Source of the DNA: Primulina eburnea | Lineage: Eukaryota; Streptophyta; Magnoliopsida; Lamiales; Gesneriaceae | Direction of reading: 5' to 3' | NCBI RefSeq assembly: GCF_022965805.1 | Contig: NC_133109.1 | Span: forward strand, 1,937,001-2,001,000 | DNA: 64,000 nt | Part shown: positions 1 through 10,241 of the stretch, piece after piece | How positions within the stretch are numbered: the first letter of the stretch is position 1 | Layout of the letters: every line of letters begins with the position of its first letter | Translations under genes and position numbers: made by a program | The notes under the pieces: model-generated | Told to the model about the DNA's origin: nothing | The model's database searches: none | Seen by the model: only the letters and a program-made list of their open reading frames with translations

Positions 1-3000
1 GACTGAGTTTTAAATTTGCATCCATGGGAGTGGTTCGTGGTTTACTCCCAATGAGACCAGCTTCAGTGAGCAATTGAAGAGCATAATGGCGTTGACATAT
101 ATAGATACCTCGTGAAGATCTGGCTACCTCAATGCCCAAGAAGTACTTCAAATCACCCAAGTCTTTGAGTTTGAATTGCATATTCAGAAATGTTTTCAAA
201 CTCTCTGCCTCAGCTTTGTCATTTGTGGCAATTACTATATCATCCACATAAACTAACAATGCCAAAAATACATCACCATGTGTGCGAACAAACAAAGAAT
301 TGTCCGAATGGGATTGAACGAAACCAATCTTAAGTAGAGTTGAAGAGAATTTGGCAAACCATTGGCGAGAGGCTTGCTTGAGTCCGTATAAAGACTTTTG
401 CAACTTACAAACAGCATTGAGTGGCAAAGATTCCCCCTTTCGTTCATACCCAGGAGGGAGTGCCATATAAACCTCTTCGAACAAATCACCGTGTAAAAAG
501 GCATTGTTCACATCAAGTTGCATCAAGGACCATCCTCGAACAGCAGCCAATGCTAGCAAAGTTCGAACCGTGACTAACTTTGCAACCGGTGAAAATGTTT
601 CAAAATAATCCACACCCTCTTGTTGAGTATACCCTTTGGCGACTAACCGTGCTTTGTATCGTTCAAGGGTACCGTCCGCACGAAACTTGGCTTTATAAAC
701 CCATTTACACCCCACTGCACGTTTCCCGGATGGCAAAGAAACAATGGACCAAGTGTCATTGCTCTCCAAAGCACTCAACTCATCAGTCATGGCTTGGCGC
801 CATTCTGGATGTTGGACAGCTTGAGAGAAGGTGTGAGGCTCATGAATAGATGAAATGTTGTTAACCAATATGCGATAAGGAGGGGATAGCCTGTGAGTGC
901 TAATGACAGAAGATAAAGGATGGACAGTAGAGGATTTAGTTATATTGGACGAGGTAGTAGTAAAGCAATGATAGTCACGTAAGTGACTAGGCTTGGTAGA
1001 CACTCTTTTTGAGCTAGGTTGAGGGAGTTGGTTGGAAGAATATGAGGATGGCAAGGACAGCTCACTATGGGCAGGAAGAACAGTTTCAGAAAAGAAATGT
1101 AAAGATGAATCAGAAGGGACAGATTGGTCTGCAAAAAGGAAAACTTGTTCATGGAAAATCACATCCCGGGATATATATGTCTCATTAGTGTCAATATTGA
1201 GGAGTTTGTAGGCCTTGTAGCCCGTGGGATATCCAAGAAATACAGACTTGATGGCACGAGGAGAGAATTTAGAACGTTGGCTCAAAAGAGTAGAACCATA
1301 ACAAAGACACCCAAAGGATTTTAGATGGAGATAAGAAGGGAGTTTCTTGAATAATAATTCAAATGGACTCTTGTTGGAAATGCGAGGGGAAGGAGTTCGG
1401 TTGATAAGATACACTGCAGTTAGCACACAATCACTCCAATAAGCCAAAGGAATATGTGACTGAAACAACAAAGCTCGGGCTACGTTTAAGATGTGTTGAT
1501 GTTTTCGTTCAACGACCGAGTTTTGTTGTGGTCGTTCAACACAAGAGTGATAAGACACAATCCCCTCAGACTTGAATAGGGTGGAAAAGTTTAATTCTGG
1601 TGCATTGTCGGATCGAACAGATTTGACTTTGGAACCAAATTGAGTATGCACTAGTCTACAAAATTCGGGAAAAATTCCTAAAACATCCGATTTTGCTTTC
1701 ATCAAATAAACCCAAGTGTAACGTGTGTGATCATCAACAATGGTAAGGAAATATTTGTATCCTTCAACACTCAAAGGATGAAAAGGACCCCAAACATCAA
1801 TGTGAATCAGTTCAAAGGGGGCATCACGAGTTGTATGATTAGAAATAAAAGGCAATCTCTTTTGCTTAGCTAGGTGACAAATAGAACAATCAAGCATATC
1901 ATTGTGATTTATTGAATTGGTTTGAAGTAGAGGTGCCAGTACAGATAACCTGGGTAAAGAAGGGTGCCCCATTCTATAGTGCCACAGTGTGTTTTGAGAA
2001 AAGGAAACATTACATATTGTAGGAATTATACTGAAAGTTTTCAGAACATAAAGGTTTCCCAAACGGCTACCCATCCCAATCCTCTTGTTCTTGATGGAGT
2101 CCTGTATGATACAAGAATCAGAAGAAAACAACACAGAACAATTTAGACACTTGGTAAGGGAGCTGATGGAAATAAGATTGAAATGAAATTGAGGGACAAA
2201 AAGGACATTCTCTAGCACTAAGTCAGGGGATAAGGAAATAGATCCAATACATGTTGCAGCCACTGTAGAATTATTTGGTAATGTGACAATAGAACTCGTG
2301 GCTTTGTAGGATTGAAAAGATGCAAGGGAACAACAAATGTGATGTGTTGCCCCTGTGTCCAAGACCCAATGATTATTTAGGATGGATGAAACATGAAAAA
2401 ATGAGGAAATACCACTGATACAGGATGCAGATGGCTCAAGCTGTTTGCAATCCGTTGTGGTGCCATATCCAAGCTGGAGTTGAGTATTCAGGAAAGCAAG
2501 AAGTTGCTTGCATTGATCAACACTTAGTGGGTCAGGAGTGCTGGAGTTTGAAATTGGTTGAGACTCAGCAGCACTGAGATGATTCGCTCGAACCTTAGAT
2601 ACAGGTGGCTTCGGTTTATATTTTGGATGACTAGGTGGATATCCATGTAGTTGGTAACACTTGTCAATCGTATGACCTGTATAATGACAATAAGAGCAGG
2701 TCAAATGATCGAATTTTCCACCTTTGTCCCCTTTGCTATATGAAACTCCTTTTACAGCAGCAGCACACGGATTCGGGGAAAGGTGTGGTGCACGATCCAT
2801 TGAGGAACCTGAAATATCAGAATGTATGGACCTTTGGCGTTCCTCCTGAACCACTAATGAAAAAATCTTTGAAATAGTAGGAATCGGATCCATCATCAAG
2901 ACTTGAGCACGGATTTGAGTATATGACTCATTCAATCCCATCAAAAATTGCATAACGCAGTCTTGATTTTGATATGTCACCCAATCCTTCATAGAACCAC

Positions 3001-3529
3001 AACTACACACCGAGACTGGTTGAAAATCCTTCAATTCATCCCACAATGTCCTCAAACGAGTATAATAAGTGCTAACATCCATCGAACCTTGCTGTAAACC
3101 GGTTAGAAGCTTTTTGATTTGAAAAATGCGAGGTGCATTACTTTGATGAAACCTTTCACGGAGATCGATCCAAATCTCATATGCAGTAGGGATGTACATG
3201 AGGCTATCCGCAATTTCCCGACTAACCGCATTGAGTAGCCATGAAATTACCATGCTATTACATCGAATCCACGATCCGTACAGCAGATCTTCAATAGGAG
3301 GACGCATGAATGTACCATCCACAAAAACAAGCTTGTTTTTAGCGGTGAGTGCCATAGACATCGCACGACTCCAGGTGTTGTAATTGTTACCTGTGAGAGA
3401 GTGAGATACAAGAACGAGACCAGGATGATCGCCATTGTGGAGAAAATATGGGCTGCTCGAATCATCGAGAACCATACGCCCATTCTGAGAATTCGATGCT
3501 TGAGCATGCGATGCAGTAGGTTTCACCAT
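1..3529 (-). CDS. Ty1/copia gag-pol polyprotein, open, cut by window edge
   Basis: This is the polyprotein of a Ty1/copia retrotransposon. It starts at the ATG at 3529 and stays open to the window edge (about 1176 codons seen; the C-terminal part of RT and RNase H lie outside). In order: a gag region with the usual copia gag pattern; a CCHC zinc knuckle (C-x2-C-x4-H-x4-C, about residues 275-288); the protease LDTGA (about 390); a GAG-pre-integrase LWHYRMGHPS; an integrase core with D in HIDVWGPF (about 575), D in VRSDNAPE and E in VVERKHQH; and a reverse transcriptase with LYGLKQASRQW and YVDDIVIATN (about 1092). No stop or frameshift was met, so this copy may be young or recently active. Its leader is abnormal (see the TRIM entry). 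The family call is secure; activity is inference. Confidence 0.93.
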   Translation of the reverse strand, partial: MVKPTASHAQASNSQNGRMVLDDSSSPYFLHNGDHPGLVLVSHSLTGNNYNTWSRAMSMALTAKNKLVFVDGTFMRPPIEDLLYGSWIRCNSMVISWLLNAVSREIADSLMYIPTAYEIWIDLRERFHQSNAPRIFQIKKLLTGLQQGSMDVSTYYTRLRTLWDELKDFQPVSVCSCGSMKDWVTYQNQDCVMQFLMGLNESYTQIRAQVLMMDPIPTISKIFSLVVQEERQRSIHSDISGSSMDRAPHLSPNPCAAAVKGVSYSKGDKGGKFDHLTCSYCHYTGHTIDKCYQLHGYPPSHPKYKPKPPVSKVRANHLSAAESQPISNSSTPDPLSVDQCKQLLAFLNTQLQLGYGTTTDCKQLEPSASCISGISSFFHVSSILNNHWVLDTGATHHICCSLASFQSYKATSSIVTLPNNSTVAATCIGSISLSPDLVLENVLFVPQFHFNLISISSLTKCLNCSVLFSSDSCIIQDSIKNKRIGMGSRLGNLYVLKTFSIIPTICNVSFSQNTLWHYRMGHPSLPRLSVLAPLLQTNSINHNDMLDCSICHLAKQKRLPFISNHTTRDAPFELIHIDVWGPFHPLSVEGYKYFLTIVDDHTRYTWVYLMKAKSDVLGIFPEFCRLVHTQFGSKVKSVRSDNAPELNFSTLFKSEGIVSYHSCVERPQQNSVVERKHQHILNVARALLFQSHIPLAYWSDCVLTAVYLINRTPSPRISNKSPFELLFKKLPSYLHLKSFGCLCYGSTLLSQRSKFSPRAIKSVFLGYPTGYKAYKLLNIDTNETYISRDVIFHEQVFLFADQSVPSDSSLHFFSETVLPAHSELSLPSSYSSNQLPQPSSKRVSTKPSHLRDYHCFTTTSSNITKSSTVHPLSSVISTHRLSPPYRILVNNISSIHEPHTFSQAVQHPEWRQAMTDELSALESNDTWSIVSLPSGKRAVGCKWVYKAKFRADGTLERYKARLVAKGYTQQEGVDYFETFSPVAKLVTVRTLLALAAVRGWSLMQLDVNNAFLHGDLFEEVYMALPPGYERKGESLPLNAVCKLQKSLYGLKQASRQWFAKFSSTLLKIGFVQSHSDNSLFVRTHGDVFLALLVYVDDIVIATNDKAEAESLKTFLNMQFKLKDLGDLKYFLGIEVARSSRGIYICQRHYALQLLTEAGLIGSKPRTTPMDANLKLS

Positions 3530-3543
3530 GGCGGAATTTCATT

Positions 3544-3555
3544 GCTCTGATACCA
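3544..3555 (-). other. Primer-binding site of the copia element
   Basis: On the minus strand this reads TGGTATCAGAGC, the standard copia primer site complementary to the 3' part of initiator tRNA-Met. It lies 15 bases upstream of the gag ATG and directly abuts the TTAACA end of the TRIM-like LTR, not a copia LTR. Confidence 0.85.
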
Positions 3556-3803
3556 TGTTAAGATTGGAACTTGGACCTAACTCAACCCCAAAAGCTAGCT
3601 CAAGGGGAGAGGATTGTCCAAGCCAATATATGCCACTCAAAGGTTATTTATCTAACCGATGTGGGACATTTAACACACCCCTCTCACGCCCAGAAATGAA
3701 CATCTGGAGCGTGGAGTTTACAAATGACCCAATTGTGGGCAGAACGGGTGGCCTAATTATAGGCAGTCCAACACATAACGGTGAAACCCGGGCTCTGATA
3801 CCA
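3556..3803 (-). mobile_element. TRIM-like LTR plus internal segment inside copia leader
   Basis: On the minus strand the order is: PBS TGGTATCAGAGC (3792-3803), an internal stretch, a purine tract GGCGTGAGAGGGGTG (3676-3690), and a 120-bp LTR (3556-3675) with perfect inverted ends TGTTAA...TTAACA. A second PBS (3544-3555) follows. This is the layout of a terminal-repeat retrotransposon in miniature that has lost its own upstream LTR. The sequence around 3650-3720, with the GATGTGGGAC and CTCACGCCCAG motifs, resembles a TRIM-type repeat that I recall as widespread in eudicots. Its position exactly between two PBS copies suggests recombination or template switching at the PBS. Low coding content; no function is assigned. 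Confidence 0.65.
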
Positions 3804-4000
3804 TATTAGAAAAGAAATCAAACAGAGTTTGGAACTAAAATTCTATTGAATATGCGTAACTGCCGCAAAAATTACAGAGAGGAAAGAATTGAGATCTTCA
3901 ATCTAAAAATAGAAATCAGCTCAATACAATGTATTTATACTAAACAATAAGGAATAAGCGTGTTTCTTTCTTTAACGTTTAATATACGTACCCTTGATAT
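3804..4000 (-). repeat. Copia 5' LTR (outer limit uncertain)
   Basis: The sequence next to the second PBS begins TATTAGAAAAG on the plus strand, where a canonical LTR would begin TGTTAG, so one terminal base seems changed. On the minus strand it contains a TATA box, GTATAAATAC (3931-3940), as expected for a copia promoter. Its distal end is not clear: no CA terminus or target duplication could be fixed, and the LTR may be truncated near 3990-4010. Confidence 0.5.
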
Positions 4001-5151
4001 CATATTCATACTTTATTATTTTTTTAAAAAAAATTTAAAAATTAAATGAAACCAATTTAAGGTAAATCAATATTTTTCTAACATGTTTAAATTATCAAAC
4101 AAGTACTTTTCAATGTTTTTTTTTTCCAATCAACATATTTCTAGAATGTATACAAATACGGATAAATTTATATTCAACAAAATTGAATTGATAATTTAAA
4201 ACAAGCAAAAATAGAATTGATTTTAATACTAATTCAATATAAGTAAGCAAGGTATTCAGAAACTTAACCGAAACGTAAAATCAAACAAAACCATATGATT
4301 TGGACAGACTTTCAGGCGACCAAATCGAAAAATTGATCTGGTTCAAGTTTTGGATAAAAATAAAATACATCCATTCATTAATATATATAAAAAAAGTCAT
4401 ATAATAAATTTTGTTAATTTAGCGTGATATTTCTTAGATGAGTGGATCTCATGTGAGACCGTCACACGAATCCTAATATGTAGGACGGGTTAACCCTACC
4501 TATATTCACAATAAAAAAATAATAATATTAGCATACAAAATAATATTTTTTCATGGATGACTCAAATAAGAGATCTGTATCACAAATACGACCTGTGAGA
4601 CCGTCTCATGCATATACAAGACAATTGCTTTCTTGTTAGAGATAAATAAATAAAGAATATTCCATAAAATAATTTCAACAAAATCGCTTCAAAAAGGCTG
4701 AAGTTGTTGTTTGAATTCAAATTCAATGGCTGCTTTTTTTTAATGGTTGAATTTTCAAGATTGTGAAAACAAATAATTATATTATTTCCCTTATGTAAAA
4801 TTCAAACATATAATCACGATGCCTAAAAGCCTAATAAGTGAGTTTTATGTTAATCTGTGAGACGAGTCAATCCTACCCATATTCACAATAAAAAATAATA
4901 TTTTTTCATCGATAACCCTAATAAGAGATATGTCTCACAAATACGATCCGTGAGACCATCTCACACAAGTTTTTGTCAAACTTAATTTGCCCCTAAGAAA
5001 ATTTAAAGTACTAAATTATTTTAATTTTGATCGAGTCGAGTTCGAAACTCAATTACAACGTAATTTTTATAAAAAATAATTAAATAAATTAATACTCAAT
5101 AATAATAAAAAAATTAAATTAAAATAACCTAAAAAAATATCAAGCATTAAT
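4001..5151. other. AT-rich intergenic DNA with two short MITE copies
   Basis: No gene is seen. It holds two copies of the GTGAGACCGTCTCAC family (4451-4610 and 4850-4976) and the 3' flank of the MATE gene. Confidence 0.6.
4451..4610. repeat. Short TIR element, GTGAGACCGTCTCAC family, copy 1
   Basis: About 160 bp with near-palindromic ends (GTGAGACCGTCACACG at the left, GTGAGACCGTCTCATG at the right) and the family core: a CGGGTTAACCCTACC-like motif, an AATAAAAAAT stretch, CATGGATGACTCAAATAAG, then TCACAAATACGACC. The same order recurs at least ten times in the window. The second nearby copy, 4850-4976, lacks most of the left end. Confidence 0.7.
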
Positions 5152-6705
5152 TTAGCATAGACTATCTCCCTTGTTTTCTGCTTGGTGCGATTCATCTTTT
5201 CCATCATCTTCTTCGTTTTCATCAAGAATTCTGTATTCTCTGGTCAATTCTTCTGCTTTTCGGGCCTCGAATTCCCAATCGGTTAGCAGCAGAACAACCA
5301 TCATTGTTACCACGCATGAAATTTGGGCCGCCAAAAGCCCGAACCACAGGCCCTTGAAGTCCATTCTCAAGAAGAAAGCTAACCCCACAGCCACCGGCAT
5401 TCCCACCAGATAGAAGCATCCCAAGTTGATGTTTGCGCCAACTTTTGGCCGGGCCGTTCCCCTCAGCACCCCGCAGCCCGTAGTCTGCGGGCAATTCCCC
5501 AGCTCGCAAAGCCCGATTATCGGCAGAACCAGAGATGTCAATGCGATTATCTCTTTATCTTGCGTGAACATGGTCGCCCATATGTTCCTAACTGAAACTG
5601 CAAAAAGAAAGGAGATGAATCCCAGTAAGAACCCGCCGGAAAGCCCGACAATGGCGGCGAACTTCGCCTTCTGGGGCCTGCCTGCTCCTACCTCGTTGCC
5701 CACTCTAGTTGACACGCTGAAACTGAGTGAAGATGGGAATATGTAGATTAATGCGGTGGTTTGAATCAGAATCCCCATCGATGCAACTGTTGCTTTTGGG
5801 TTTAGCAGCAACCCACAAATCAAGATCATTATTTCATACCACCACCATTCAAGACAAACTGAAACACAGCTTGGAATAGCTAGATTAAGGAGAAATTTCC
5901 AGCCTTTTAAACACTCCATTGATACGCCTACCCAAGTTTTTTCATATACTCCAGATACTATTATATAGACAACTAACGATGCAACGAGGTTTATATTTGT
6001 CCAAACCCCAGCAAATGCAACTCCTTTTATACCTAACTCGAGCTTTGAAACGAGGAGATAGTTAATAGGAACATGCAAAAGAATCGAAACCGCTGCGCAG
6101 AAAGTTAGAGGCAAAGTTATGGATTGAGTTCTCAGGTAGATTCTCAGTGGATGTAATACGGCCTGAACAAACAGATCAGGTAAAAAATAGAACAAATATT
6201 CTTGAGCTTGCGCTGCAATGGATTCATCTTGCCCACAAAAAAGAAGAATCCTTTTCATGTTTAACCACAAAGCGGATATTGGAAATGAGGCGAACACAAG
6301 CAAAAGTACTGTTCTTTGCAAAGAAAGTCCGAGGAGTTTGTACTTTTTGGCTCCAAAAGCTTGTCCGCAAATGGGTTCCATCCCCATGGCTAAACCAGAG
6401 AGGATAGAATAACCGGTGATGTTAGCGAATCCGACTGCCAAAGAACCTCCGGCTAAAGCTAAGTCCCCTAATCTGCCAAGAAAAAGCATTGAGATTATGG
6501 ACCTGGAGTAGAGTAGCAGACCTGTAAGGATCATTGGGAGAGCTATTCTGGCTATGGATATGGATTCTTGAAGAAGGAGAGACATATGATTGGTGGGGTT
6601 GTGTGGTTTCTGTGTGGGTTTGATTAGTGTTGGGGTTTTGGGGATCAAAGAAGTGAACATGTCGGAATCTTGATGATCTGAGGGATTATTGCATTTGATG
6701 CACAT
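5152..6705 (-). CDS. MATE efflux transporter, DETOXIFICATION 48-51 type
   Basis: This is a single-exon gene for a 517-residue multidrug and toxic compound extrusion carrier, predicted to have about 12 membrane segments between residues 45 and 475. Family marks are SGLAMGMEPICGQAFGAKK (103-121), SCVSVCLEWWWYEIMI (279-294), FSVSTRVGNEVGAGRP (329-344) and CELGNCPQTTGCGVLRGTARP (400-420), which match the DTX48-DTX51 subgroup (the BCD1/ADS1 and ABA-efflux relatives of Arabidopsis). Members move organic solutes out of the cytosol by proton or cation antiport across plasma, vesicle or vacuolar membranes; the substrate cannot be read from sequence. The acidic C-terminal tail (490-512) is not conserved. 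The ATG at 6705 is the first in frame. Two shorter in-frame starts (residues 16 and 41) are possible. A substrate assignment would be guesswork. Confidence 0.93.
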   Translation of the reverse strand: MCIKCNNPSDHQDSDMFTSLIPKTPTLIKPTQKPHNPTNHMSLLLQESISIARIALPMILTGLLLYSRSIISMLFLGRLGDLALAGGSLAVGFANITGYSILSGLAMGMEPICGQAFGAKKYKLLGLSLQRTVLLLVFASFPISALWLNMKRILLFCGQDESIAAQAQEYLFYFLPDLFVQAVLHPLRIYLRTQSITLPLTFCAAVSILLHVPINYLLVSKLELGIKGVAFAGVWTNINLVASLVVYIIVSGVYEKTWVGVSMECLKGWKFLLNLAIPSCVSVCLEWWWYEIMILICGLLLNPKATVASMGILIQTTALIYIFPSSLSFSVSTRVGNEVGAGRPQKAKFAAIVGLSGGFLLGFISFLFAVSVRNIWATMFTQDKEIIALTSLVLPIIGLCELGNCPQTTGCGVLRGTARPKVGANINLGCFYLVGMPVAVGLAFFLRMDFKGLWFGLLAAQISCVVTMMVVLLLTDWEFEARKAEELTREYRILDENEEDDGKDESHQAENKGDSLC

Positions 6706-6891
6706 TTTTCTTGTGGGGTTTTCAGTGTTTGTATTATTTGGTGTTTGTGTGTGTGAGAGAGGAAGAGAGAAAGATATATAGCGTGTGCGTGTGCGTGTTT
6801 TTGTTTGTGGAGTTCTTGAAAGAATGGGTTGAGGGTGGGTATATATATATACTACAAATGGGGTCGGCCGCCGCGTGAAGCTGGCGCTTGG

Positions 6892-6899
6892 CTTTTATA
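6892..6899 (-). promoter_or_regulatory. Candidate TATA box of the MATE gene
   Basis: The minus strand reads TATAAAAG, 187 bases upstream of the ATG. Between them lies a CT-rich leader (6751-6790), typical of plant 5' UTRs. A (TA)n run at 6841-6851 could compete as a TATA element. Confidence 0.45.
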
Positions 6900-6940
6900 A
6901 ATGGGAGGTCTAGTGTACTGTAGAGCGCGCCGGCGGGCAT

Positions 6941-8375
6941 GGGAAGGAACTAAGATCCTAGCGCACACGGATTTCTCAAGCATGTTTAGAATGAGGACTA
7001 CATCAATGAACCGTGATTTATTTGAATTTTGTATGAGATAGACTCCAAAAATCTTAGCATACTTTTGGTTGTTTTGGGGTTTTTGTTATTACCTTTGTCT
7101 ATTAAGTTTTTTCTGTTTTGTTTTACTTTTCGTCATTTTCGTCGGACCATTGATGCGTGCTGAATATTACTTATATGATTCCAAAATAACGATATGTCCG
7201 ATATCATGTAAATAATCCCACAAAAACCGATGAAAAGTGGAAAAATTAAAACTTCGAACTAAAACCAAACTCACACTTGTTATATTTGTCCAAAAGCCAA
7301 AATCGCCCATCTTATTCAACTAGTTTTGCAAATTTAATTTTTGGTAGTTGGAAAGAAGTACATCGTATATGAAGGAGGTTTACAAGTCCATGAATAGATC
7401 GTGTAATGCATAAACACGACAAATGTTACTTTAATTTAAATGGAATAGAACAAATGTTGCTTGCGAGCAAATATTCGACACCTGTTCCTTTTCCATCGAA
7501 TATCAAATCTCAATTAATATATAGGCACACACTCGTGCTCATGTTAACACATTTAAAAATATTTATTCAAGTTCTGATTAACATGATATTATTAAAAAAG
7601 AGCGCGTCTCTTGTTATATGGTCTCACAAATCTTTATTCATATCCGTGAGACGAGTCAACGCTACTCATGTTTATAATAAAAATAATATTTTTTAAACGT
7701 AAGCAGTAATATTTTTCATAGATAAACAAATGTATATATAGCTTCTAATAATTTTTGGGCAGGTATTCTGTAATACGGTCTCACGAATCTATGTTAATGA
7801 AACAAGTCGGCTCGATATATATATATGTAAGATGGTTTCATACAAATTTTCCTATTTTTTTTTTTTTTGATCGTGAGCTTCTAATAAAATTTGCAGCATG
7901 TTTTTATTTTTTTGTGAAACTTTATGTATCAAAAGGTAATAAAGAGACAATAAAAAGGACAAAAACGAGATCATCGAAGGGCGAAATTTGTCATCGGTGG
8001 GCCCAACAAAATCCAACGGCCTGTTAATGGCCCAAGCTTTGCTGTCTTTCAATGACAGAAAATGTCAAAGTTTTAGATTTACCAAAGATTTAAGTCCAAT
8101 TTCGTTCCGGCACGGCAAGTGTGACAAACTATGTATACTTTGCGGTAAAAATTGTATTTGCAAAAATTAACGATAAACTCGAAGTGGTGACAATTTAATT
8201 CGGATCTTACTTATTTATATATTAGTAATACAAAATAGAATAAATTTCAAATAACATTATTATTGGGTGATTTTTAAACACACAATTTTTAACATACAAT
8301 ACTATACAAACATGTAAGAAGTAGATTTGAAGTTTAATGTTTTACTTATATAAAAAACATGTCCACCTATTGGTA
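6941..8375. other. Intergenic DNA with degenerate MITE pieces
   Basis: No credible gene is present. Partial copies of the GTGAGAC...GTCTCAC element lie at about 7619-7725 and 7775-7850. Short open frames here lack codon structure or recognisable motifs. Confidence 0.55.
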
Positions 8376-8797
8376 GGCACTTCAGGAACACCGCAAGATG
8401 TTCGCGAGAACATATCTTAGAACATCACATCTGGTTTTTGCTTACACACTGTTGCATTAAATGATTTGTCGCGATAACATCGTCTCGAATGTAAAAAAAA
8501 AACGGATGTGACAAAGATATTCGCACGAACATATCGAATCATTTAATGCAGCACTGAACACCGCAAGATGTTCGCGAGAACATATCTTAGAACGTCACAT
8601 CTGGTTTTTGCTCACACACTGTTGCATTAAATGAATTGTCGCGATAACATCTTCTCGAACGTAAAAAAAAAACGGATGTGACAAAGATATTCGCACGAAC
8701 ATATCGAATCATTTAATGCAGCACTATATGAGAGAACTACCGATATAACATTCTACGGGATGTTATCGCGAACATCTTGCGACACCCGTGAAGTGCC
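8376..8797. mobile_element. Foldback/TIR element with tandem 170-bp core
   Basis: The ends are inverted: the left begins GGCACTTCAGGAACACCGCA and the right, read on the minus strand, begins GGCACTTCACGGGTGTCGCA. The match runs on through AGATGTTCGCGA. Inside are two head-to-tail 170-bp units (8386-8555 and 8556-8725) with only about six differences. Each unit contains its own hairpin (TGCATTAAATGATT against AATCATTTAATGCA). No transposase is present and no target duplication was found, so the superfamily is unknown. Confidence 0.7.
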
Positions 8798-8823
8798 CAT
8801 CGACATATGCACATAATATCAAA

Positions 8824-8828
<5 letters not shown>

Positions 8829-8857
<29 letters not shown>
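8829..8857. repeat. (AT)n microsatellite
   Basis: An uninterrupted alternating AT run just right of the foldback element. Confidence 0.9.
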
Positions 8858-8860
<3 letters not shown>

Positions 8861-10238
8861 GTTATTCTACTCCATTTTATAATATTTACACTTCATTTAA
8901 TATATATATATAAAATAACAAATTGAAATGCAAACAACAAAAGACAAAATGTAAATAAAAACATTCAATGTGGGTTAATATCAGAATGGGAAACAAATCA
9001 TTATATATAATTATAAGAATAGTTTGATTAATTTTCCCATACGTTTAATAAAAAAAAAATTACAATATTATATTGATTTGGTCTTGTGAGCGTGTGGAAA
9101 ATTTCGACTTCAAGTGGAGCAAATTTTCATGAGACTAATTTTATATTTTTTATTTAGTCCCAAATAAAGTTATAATATATGAGATTATTAAAGCTTGAAA
9201 AAATTATGTTAATGTTAATATTTTATATTTCGCAGATGATTCCTTATCCCGAAATAATTTCATATGCATTATCTCTTTAAAAAAAATTAAAAAAAGGCTT
9301 TATAATTAATTTTAAATTTTTGTATAACTTTTCTTACAAATTTAATTTTTTTTTTCTCATTTTGACAATTGGGCCATCAATTACGATTGAAGGACTTTGA
9401 ATATTTTGGTCATTGTACTTCGACTAAGAAGACCACATTGATTTCATGTCGATAAGAAAATTTGTGGCAAACTATGTGATTGGCTCTTTTAAGTCAATTC
9501 GTCAATATCATTTATATTAGTCAATTCTTTTTTAAAGTGAGTGATTGATAATTGAAATAATCAATGCAAAAATTCTTTTAATTAACTCAAACATCTATGG
9601 CAAATCCATGTTATATACATAAAAATTCATTAAAACAATATATTCTTAATCATCATTGTTGAGTTTATTAAGGAAGAATAACTTTTTTGTCTCGGAACTT
9701 ATGATTTTTTTTTTCATTTTTGTCATGTTATCAATTAATTCACAATATTAATATACTGATTTGTATTTTTTCTTCAATCTTAGTTCTTTTCCACCAGAAT
9801 AGTGACTTGACTCTAGTAAATACTGACATGATACCAGAAAAACACCGATATGTCGATGAGAAATGACTAAAATTGAAAAAAAAAAGTTAAGTTATTATAT
9901 TAAAACCGTGAATTTCTAATAATATGACAAATAATGAAAAATATACAAGTTTGAAGCCAAAAAAATTAGTTTTCCAATTGATTAGTGAAATGTTTCACCA
10001 TTTAAAATTTTGAATTACGGTTTTACCACTGCTTCATATATAGATGGAGAATCCATAAAAAATTAAGAATTTTGCGCAATAGGTTTGTCAAAGCTTATTT
10101 TGTATTTACTAGTCCCGATAAGGAAATTATTGGAAAATCCTATAAAAAAATTTCAAACTATTCTACAACTCGCATTTGTAATCTCAATGGTTTAGGTGTA
10201 TGCTAGCCGTGAGATTACAAATCTTTACGATTTGAGAT
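8858..10238. other. AT-rich intergenic DNA, nothing recognised
   Basis: No gene, RNA or well-bounded repeat could be supported on either strand. Confidence 0.5.
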
Positions 10239-10241
10239 TAA

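Noticed and set aside
5171..6412. Plus-strand open frames opposite the MATE gene
   Set aside because: Antisense shadows of a strongly conserved coding sequence.
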